A stretch of DNA of 64,000 nt, taken from contig OX439133.1 of NCBI GenBank assembly GCA_949318235.1, positions 20,289,993-20,353,992 on the forward strand, given 5' to 3'. Below the pieces are notes generated by a model that saw nothing but the letters and a program-made list of their open reading frames with translations, was not told the origin of the DNA and searched no databases. A program made the position numbers and the translations under genes. Shown one piece after another: positions 57,565 through 64,000 of this stretch; within the stretch, counting starts at the first letter, position 1; every line of letters begins with the position of its first letter. This stretch comes from Ecdyonurus torrentis (Eukaryota > Arthropoda > Insecta > Ephemeroptera > Heptageniidae).

Positions 57565-59019
57565 TGTAACACTGAACTAATACCTTTGTCTAGGGGTTAT
57601 ATTTTTGGCTCGCTAATCTGGTATATTCAGGTACAGATAGGGATATAGATGGAAGAACACCAACAAATTTTGTGTGGACCTTTTCGTCTTTTATTTATAA
57701 TCAGAATGCACACATCAATAAGAAAATTAATAAATTCAAGTCAAACAAAAAATATTCAATTTAGAGGAAAATTACGTTAAAAAATATATAGTAGATTCTC
57801 TCGTAGTAATCTTACGTGCTCCAGCAGCAGCTTCCCTTCGTAGAACAAAGTGGATGACTCACGATTTCAAAGTAGTCAGCAAAAGTCCATTTGCTGTATT
57901 GTAGAAAGATACGACAAAAAAAATGCAGTTTCCCAAGACCGGAACCGCTTTCCGCAGAGCTCGTAAGGAGCACCAGCCCAGGCAGCGAAGGCTTACGGAA
58001 TGGCGTTCCGTCGGCGAGAGCCACAGCGCTCGCATTGCGCAGACCCACTGGAGTGGGAGGAGAATGGGGGGCGGGGGGGAAATTTGATGCACAAAGTGCA
58101 TATAATGCATGTTTTACTCATAATTTTGGCCCTTAAAACCAACATCACACCAAAAAGCATATTTATTTTTAGAATATTCCAGAAAAGATTTTCCTGACAA
58201 AATTATACGTAAAATATAAAAAGTTTTTATATTTTAGGATTGAACAAAAATAAGATTTGTTGGTTTAATTATCAACTTCAAATATCATATTATTTAGTGA
58301 AAAATACAATTTAAAACAAACCTATGCATAATAAACTCTCATAATAATATACTACTGATCAAATGGCAGCTAAACACTAAAGCATATTTACTTGTAATGC
58401 GGCGCGGCGACGTAGCGGCAGGCAGCAACAGAGTCCGCTGATGGTGAACCACGGCGGGCAAGCACGCAGCGGTTGCCGGTGGCTGTGACAAACTCTCGTT
58501 CAGACTCTCTCCAGACCTATGTTTAGCCCAAATATATGTGTTTTACATATATAAAAAATGCAACAATTTAACCCTAATGACCTATGCTGATAATAACATT
58601 ATGCAGTATACCACCCGCGTCCAATTGCCACGCAAAATAGAACAGCAAAACAGTTGTTACGACTGCGATAGACAGAACATTGTGAAAACGTTTGCACACA
58701 AGATTGTTGTATTACCGTGTTAAATTTAGACTTCAAACGTCTTATTATCAACCTAAGCTAATAACACTATAATGATATACTTACAGGTAATTGTATGCAC
58801 TAGTTTTCAAGTATAAAAAGAGGTTTATTACGCAAATATCACACTCTGGAAGTTCGACCGAAGCTTCCTCGCTGGAATGCGTCAACGTGAGCCGGCCGCC
58901 AGAGAGTGAGCGCCTCTATAGGGAATATGTGAACTATTTGCGCGCGGGAGTTTGGTCGAGTGAGACGACGGCAATTTTATTATGTAGCATAGAAATCTGA
59001 TTTATGTCAGATTTTTACA
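57565..59019 (-). repeat. 5' LTR of the inner Ty3/gypsy-like element
   Basis: 1455 bp, collinear with 48238-49692 and differing at about six positions that I could see (for example near 58409, 58627, 58684 and 58987). Transcription of the element would start here on the minus strand. Confidence 0.9.
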
Positions 59020-59517
59020 ATGTTTGTCTCTCATACCAGCCACCAACCTGTCACGTATGTTCTCTTCTTTGTTTGGCCCAAAAGCACACCTTTCAGCCAA
59101 ACGATGTAGCTCAGTGACAAACGTCTCAACATCTTCCCTCTCCTGTTGATTTCTATGATAGAATACTTGACGTTCAAAGATCACATTACATTCTGGCCCA
59201 AATTTAGCCTTGAACTTTTCCACTACAGTTTTGTATACACCCGCTTCTTCAGTACTTAAATTAAACTCATCAAATACTGTCTCAGCTTTCTCTCCCATCG
59301 TATAAATAAGCATATTAATTTGCTTTACTTCCGGCTTATTGATCAAACCACTAGACTCCCTGTACCTCTCAAATCGGCGCAACCACACATCAAATTTACT
59401 GCCATCTGAAAAATCAAATGGACCTGGAGGAGGAACACTGGCATCTACATTAAGATTTACCACTTGGCCGGTTGGGCCACTGCCTCCTTCCTTCTCTTTG
59501 TCTTCTTCTTCTCCCAT
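59020..59517 (-). pseudogene. gag: Older LTR element: gag N-terminal part
   Basis: This is the upstream half of the interrupted gag. From ATG at 59517 it reads MGEEEDKEKEGG and then enters a gag domain with FDVWLRRFERYRESSG, MLIYTMGEKAE, VEKFKAKFGPE and ENIRDRLVAGM, words typical of Ty3/gypsy Gag in animals. The frame also runs upstream to an ATG at 59601 through a hydrophobic stretch (about 16 residues). TGTCTTCCCCAG just before 59525 looks like a 3' splice site, so the 59517 start is preferred with modest certainty. The gene stops at the inserted LTR, whose first codons give a spurious extension to 59002. Confidence 0.8.
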
Positions 59518-59612
59518 TGCACACCTGGGGAAGACACATAGTATTAGATATACTATCAACGTGGTCACATATATCCAGTCATATCTTATGCATCCTCTCA
59601 TTTTATAAGATT

Positions 59613-59622
59613 TCTGACACCA
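59613..59622 (-). other. Primer-binding site of the older element (tRNA-Leu type)
   Basis: TGGTGTCAGA on the minus strand follows the LTR end with no gap. TGGTGTCAGA is the complement of the usual tRNA-Leu 3' end (established knowledge). Confidence 0.7.
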
Positions 59623-59845
59623 TGTTAAGTTGAGAGGATTATTATTCACAAAATAATACACACCAGATTTTCAGAAGATATCAGATGCTTTATTACTAAC
59701 GTTTCTAGATGAACACAATCATATAGTTCTTATCAAAGTACACCATCTTGCCCATCTGCCCATAACGTTCTTCAACTCATTACACTTGCGCAATCATCTG
59801 CCTAAGTTGGCGCTACTTTTTAAATCTTTATTAGCCAACATAACA
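59623..59845 (-). repeat. 5' LTR of the older element
   Basis: 223 bp with ends TGTTA...TAACA; an AATAAA lies near 59689-59694 on the minus strand. No partner LTR is present at the other side, so the element is truncated beyond gag. Confidence 0.75.
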
Positions 59846-60242
59846 TAATCTATGACCAAATCCTTGCGTGGATGCTATTTTCATTTCCGTCGTTCATTCT
59901 CAATTATTAGGATAATATTTATAAAAAGTTTTTTTATTGTAAAATTAAAAATAAATATTTAAATAAAGTATTTGACTGCAAATAGGTATTTAAAAAATAA
60001 AATAAAATAACAGTAACTCTCTTAATAAAAATAAAAAAAAATTAATTTAAAAAAATAATAATAATAATAAAATAAAAATAACAATATTTAAACATAAAAT
60101 TACTAATTTTTAACACAAAAAAACAAAACTTATACGTTATAAGTTTTTCAAAAATTTACATTAGATTGTGAGTACAAATATAATCTTCAATTTTAAGAAA
60201 AATAAAAATATCTACATATGAAGTAGAAATTCATGAAGTACA
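59846..60242 (+). repeat. Composite array segment (AT-rich)
   Basis: From about 59890 it is homologous to 47040-47387. No gene was seen. Confidence 0.6.
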
Positions 60243-60500
60243 CTTATAGGGTGTATCGTCATGTTGTCATATTTATCGCAATTTGATGCCATACTGGAGT
60301 AATGAATATCATTGCTTAGTATAGGACAAACCGTTTTTTTTTATGTTTTTTTTTCTTTTTGTTTTTATAGGCAAGTTGGATAATTTCTTTGAAATTATTA
60401 TTTACCTCACATACTTGAGATACTAATTCAATCTATTAAAGCCCTTGTAAACTTACTTTTTTATCATTTAAAATACTAGATTGACAATTTTACATACCTT
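60243..60500 (-). repeat. Partial reverse M copy
   Basis: TAGGGTGTATCGTCATGTTG and GCCATACTGGAGTAATGAAT mark one half of M. The following CTATTAAAGCCCTTGTAAAC is shared with 47560-47580. Confidence 0.6.
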
Positions 60501-60769
60501 ATTATCCATGAATTAGACACCAACACGTTGATTTTGTGTTTATTTTCTTTTTGACAGTTAATTCACGTATCTGACGTCAAAATGTTCCGCCGCCAATCAC
60601 AGTCTACTTTGGTCACTTCATAAATTTATGCCCCTCTCTCAAGTTCTTTACCCCTATCACGACCCCATCGATACATTGTGACGTCAAATGCGTGAAATAA
60701 ACGCTTAAATAAAAATAATTTAAAATAAATACAAAATCAATGTGTTGGTGTCTAAAGCATGGATAATTA
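60501..60769. mobile_element. Foldback MITE, family F copy
   Basis: ATTATCCATGAATTAGACAC and GTGTCTAAAGCATGGATAAT are terminal inverted repeats, extended by CACGTTGATTTTG / CAAAATCAATGTG. TGACGTCA occurs in both arms. Confidence 0.75.
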
Positions 60770-60834
60770 TCGGTCTAGTAATCTAATTGATAAAAAAGTA
60801 AGAAGTTAGTTTTACAATATATAAATTCAGCTAT

Positions 60835-61132
60835 TACATAATATTATTTAAAGTAATGTTCACACACTAGAAATTAGTTTTCTCAGTGTACAAAACTTAC
60901 CTGGCATGACGAAGGTTACATAATTGACACTGCAATCAAAGTCATCAATAATTATGTTGTAAAGTACAACATTATATTTATGTTATGTTACATTAAGTAG
61001 CATAAATTATGTTGTATATATTTATTTATTGACATTTAATAACAAATTATTATTATTTTACCAAACTTTGTAATTTTGATATATTAGTAATAATCAAACA
61101 TTGCTTTTATATATTACGTTTATACGTAAGGC
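60835..61132 (+). repeat. Array segment X, copy 2
   Basis: Close to identical to 42463-42770; the next unit in both places is a forward M copy. Confidence 0.75.
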
Positions 61133-61435
61133 TGTATGCATTCATGTTAAAGTCGACGCCATGCTGGATAACTCAATAACATGGACTGCATAGGAAAATG
61201 ACGCATTTTGCAAGTTTAAAAATACTAAACAATATTTTTCTTAACATTTATAGTGTAATTAGGTTCAATTATTATCTCAAGTAAGTTAGCTAAATAATAA
61301 AAAATTAACTGATTTCCCATAGAAATTAGCCAAAAATTAAGTTTGCTCTATACTGGGCAGTGTTATTTGTTACACCAGTATGGCTTACAAGCGCAATAAA
61401 TATGACGTTATGCGACTATATCCAATAGCTTACTC
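61133..61435 (+). repeat. MITE-like repeat M, copy
   Basis: GGCTGTATGCATTCATGTTA and AATATGACGTTATGCGACTA mark the ends. Confidence 0.65.
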
Positions 61436-61949
61436 AGCATATTATAGTAATAAAAATATGTAGTATTCATTGTAGTATGTATTTTATACTAAAATTCTTG
61501 TAATAACTGCGAGCATTAATTATCATTATCAATTCTTAACGGATTCAGATTTTTCAAATTTTTTAATAACAAATTTAAAAAATTTTATTTATTTTTTTAA
61601 TTTGTTACTGAATAATTTTTTTGAAATATTAAAAACTGTAATTGATAAAAATTTAAAATTTTAATTGTTTTATAAAATTTAAGGTAAAAATTCCATATAA
61701 TATATTTAAATGATTAAATTAATGAAGTAAATACAATTAATAGTACATTAACATAATTACTAATCACCGTACATCGTGACCGACTTGGACCGGAGATTGC
61801 TAAAAGATGAACTATATTCTCACAGTAATATTTGGTACATTATTTATTTCCAACAAGTATCTATAACTTTCAATTAAAATCAAGTAAATTTAAATTATAA
61901 TTTTTTTTAATTTGCTTTAGAAATTAAATATTGATTATATAAAAAAAGG
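61436..61949. other. AT-rich spacer with no gene seen
   Basis: No gene was recognised. Confidence 0.5.
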
Positions 61950-62172
61950 TACTAATTTGACCCTAATTTAGTCGCTAAAATTTAAATTGCCACATTTACA
62001 TGTTATCTTTAAAGTGAAATAGTTTATTTTTAAATATTTGTTCGTGTTTTTACATGTTTGACGTAACAAAACTGTTAAGTGGAATTTCTTCTTTAAATTG
62101 TGTTTATATTATAATTCGCGACCGTCTAGTTTGCGAGATATCAGTCGTTCACCTACCACCTTAATATAAAGT
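61950..62172 (+). repeat. Repeat Q, uninterrupted copy
   Basis: GTTATCTTTAAAGTGAAATA, CATGTTTGACGTAACAAAAC and CGCGACCGTCTAGTTTGCGA align with the split copies at 4485-5650 and 30595-31175 and show the layout without insertions. Confidence 0.65.
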
Positions 62173-62690
62173 AAATAATATGAAATGTTACTCTAGCTTA
62201 GTTGTGTCAAACACAAGCAATTATTTTAAATAGTTATTACTATGAACTGTAAGGTCTGTATTTAGATGGCACGTAACTGAAAATGTAAAAGAAAACTTCA
62301 AGACTTATGTTTTCATATAAAAGATGAAAGTAACATCAGCTACCTTTGATAAATTGTTGTACCATAACCAGCAGATAAGAGAGAAAATAAATATTGACAA
62401 TAACATTGGCTCTTATGAGACTAAAACTTCAAAAAATTATTATTTAAAGTTTAAAAGTTTAGACGTTCCATTTTTTTTTTTTTTTTTTATTTATTTATTA
62501 TTGAAGATATCTTATCCTAATGTATCACTGTGCAAATGCCAGATTTTCTTTCTTTACAACATTTTTGTAAAATCCTGAAGTACGTGATTTCATGCCTAAA
62601 TTTATTTCTTGTTCTAAGTTAGAATATGCGTAATTGTTTTTTCATTCTAACACTTAGTAATTTTTTTATATGTGTACAAGGAAAAATTGT
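62173..62690 (+). repeat. Repeat R copy
   Basis: AGTTATTACTATGAACTGTA leads into R (ATTGACAATAACATTGGCTC, ATCCTAATGTATCACTGTGC). M follows about 80 bp after R. Confidence 0.65.
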
Positions 62691-62696
62691 TATTAA

Positions 62697-63000
62697 TAGG
62701 GTGTATGCATTTATGTTAAAGTCGACGCCATGTTGGTTCACACAATAACATGGTCCACATAGAAAAATGCCTTATTTTGCCAGTTTAAAAATACTATGCA
62801 ATTTTTTTGAAATCATTGATGATTTTCATAGTTTAAATTTTAGTATTTCAAGTATGTGAAAAATTCAATAACAAAAGGTTGACAGAGCTCCCAAGGAAAA
62901 TAGCTAAAACAGACATTTATTCTATCCTGAGTAATGTTATTTAATACTCCAGTAGTGTCCGTGTGCATTTAATATGACGTCATGTTCAAACATCCTATAG
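62697..63000 (+). repeat. MITE-like repeat M, copy
   Basis: TAGGGTGTATGCATTTATGT and AATATGACGTCATGTTCAAA mark the ends. Confidence 0.65.
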
Positions 63001-63509
63001 GTTCACCACAGTTGCTCAGCTTATTTGTATTTTATTTTAATTTTTTTTATAATGAAATTGTTTTTTAGCGTACCAACTTCTATAACCTTGATATAAAGTT
63101 TATTATCACCGTTATTTTTATTAACTTTTTTTCTTTAAATAAATTCTATTTCACCTTAAAAGTCTCATGCACAGATCATGAAATTTAAAATTAAAGTATT
63201 AATGTATGACATTTGTTTTGATAGCAATGTAAATAAAAATATATAAAAATTTATTTAATAAATATGTTATATATTTGTATTTATTGTTAAATAAATACAT
63301 GTTTTTGAAAATTATTTTTAAAATATTTAAAAATAGATAAATAAAAAAATAGTAGTAGTAATAATAAAACAGAGTTTTATAAAATATAAAATAAACAATT
63401 CAAAAATTTTATTGAAATTACGGGAGTAAGTACTGATACTAAACATTTATAATTTATAAGATTAAAAGAAATTAAATATAAAATGTAACTCTAGCACAAT
63501 CAAATATTT
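63001..63509. other. AT-rich array spacer
   Basis: TGTAACTCTAGCAC near 63484 also precedes R at 46130 and 62190. No gene was recognised. Confidence 0.5.
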
Positions 63510-63850
63510 AAGAGTTGTTATTACTATGAAATTTAAGGGTTGTATTTACATGGCTTGTAACTGAAAATCTAAAAAGAAAATATCCAAATTTATGATGTCA
63601 TTTGAAAGTTAGTTTAGTAATTATTGTAATTAACATGGGCTCTAATGGGACCAACATTTTAAGAAAGCATAATTTGAAGGAAAGCCCTTCATTTTTTTCT
63701 TTTTTTTTTTCAAACTAGTTTGAAGAAACGTTATCTTAATGTATCGCTATTCAATATTTCAAATGTTACATTCATAATTACTTTTTAGTCAAATCTTGAA
63801 GTAGCTGATTCCATGCTTTATTTCCTGAAATTAATTTTAAATAATTTTTA
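63510..63850 (+). repeat. Repeat R copy
   Basis: TGTATTTACATGGCTTGTAA, TATGATGTCATTTGAAAGTT and ACATGGGCTCTAATGGGACC mark R, close to the copy at 46190. Confidence 0.7.
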
Positions 63851-63867
63851 TTGTTTTATTTGTACCA

Positions 63868-64000
63868 GGCTACTTCATACCCTATGCTAATTGTGTCTCC
63901 GTTTTCAAGCATATTGCTGTTTTCGACAACCAGGGGGCTCTGGCTGACATCGCGAACACCCCACCCACCCACCCTCACACGATGCATTCGAACACTCATC
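63868..64000. other. GC-richer edge sequence, unidentified
   Basis: The expected M copy does not follow R here. Instead a GC-richer stretch (CAGGGGGCTCTGGCTGACAT, (CACC)n) runs off the window. It may be the start of another mobile element. Confidence 0.35.

Larger units (their letters stand above)
48238..59019 (-). mobile_element. Complete Ty3/gypsy-like LTR retrotransposon (10.8 kb)
   Basis: Order on the minus strand: 5' LTR, candidate primer-binding site, ORF1, gag, frameshift signal, pol, ORF4, polypurine tract, 3' LTR. It is flanked by ATGT on both sides. All frames are open and the LTRs differ by about 0.4%, indicating a recent insertion. It lies inside the gag gene of an older LTR element in the same orientation. 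The clade within Ty3/gypsy is not resolved here. Confidence 0.93.

Overview
The window is AT-rich, non-coding-dominated DNA from an animal genome, most likely an invertebrate. An arthropod is plausible, but the species cannot be fixed from sequence alone. The reasons are pervasive poly(A)/poly(T) tracts, very long simple repeats, a tRNA-derived SINE, LINE 3' ends, many palindromic MITE-like elements and Ty3/gypsy-type retrotransposons. I found no convincing host protein-coding gene, rRNA gene, complete tRNA gene or CRISPR array. Nearly all short open frames are simple-repeat translations or shadows.

Layout. 1-9 kb holds a hAT-type element with a perfect 8-bp target duplication, TTAA-flanked MITE families, an 881-bp palindrome and a long foldback element. 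9.4-10.8 kb holds two head-to-tail foldback elements whose cores are expanded CT/GA arrays, followed by the 3' end of a LINE. 11-29 kb is AT-rich sequence with MITEs, a SINE and three long (GAAT/ATTC)n arrays. 29.3-30.3 kb is a third foldback element, filled with 7-mer, 5-mer and 2-mer arrays. 30-41 kb has further MITEs and relics. 41-47.7 kb and 59.9-63.9 kb are two blocks of one degenerate composite repeat array, and the first block contains a mismatch-free 280-bp palindrome.

The only clear genes lie at 47.7-59.9 kb, all on the minus strand. A complete Ty3/gypsy-like element (48238-59019) has 1455-bp LTRs that differ at about six positions, a 4-bp target duplication (ATGT), a polypurine tract and a candidate primer-binding site. 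It carries four open frames. ORF1 is Ser/Thr-rich and of unknown function. Gag has a retrotransposon gag domain and a CCHC knuckle. Pol has protease, reverse transcriptase, RNase H and integrase. ORF4 is Pro/Lys-rich and of unknown function. Pol lies in the -1 frame of gag and is reached through an in-frame A AAA AAC heptamer followed, after 9 nt, by a 12-bp stem-loop. ORF4 has no early AUG and opens at a 3' splice-site-like sequence. This element sits inside the gag gene of a second, older LTR element (5' LTR 59623-59845, tRNA-Leu-like primer-binding site), of which only the 5' LTR and gag remain.
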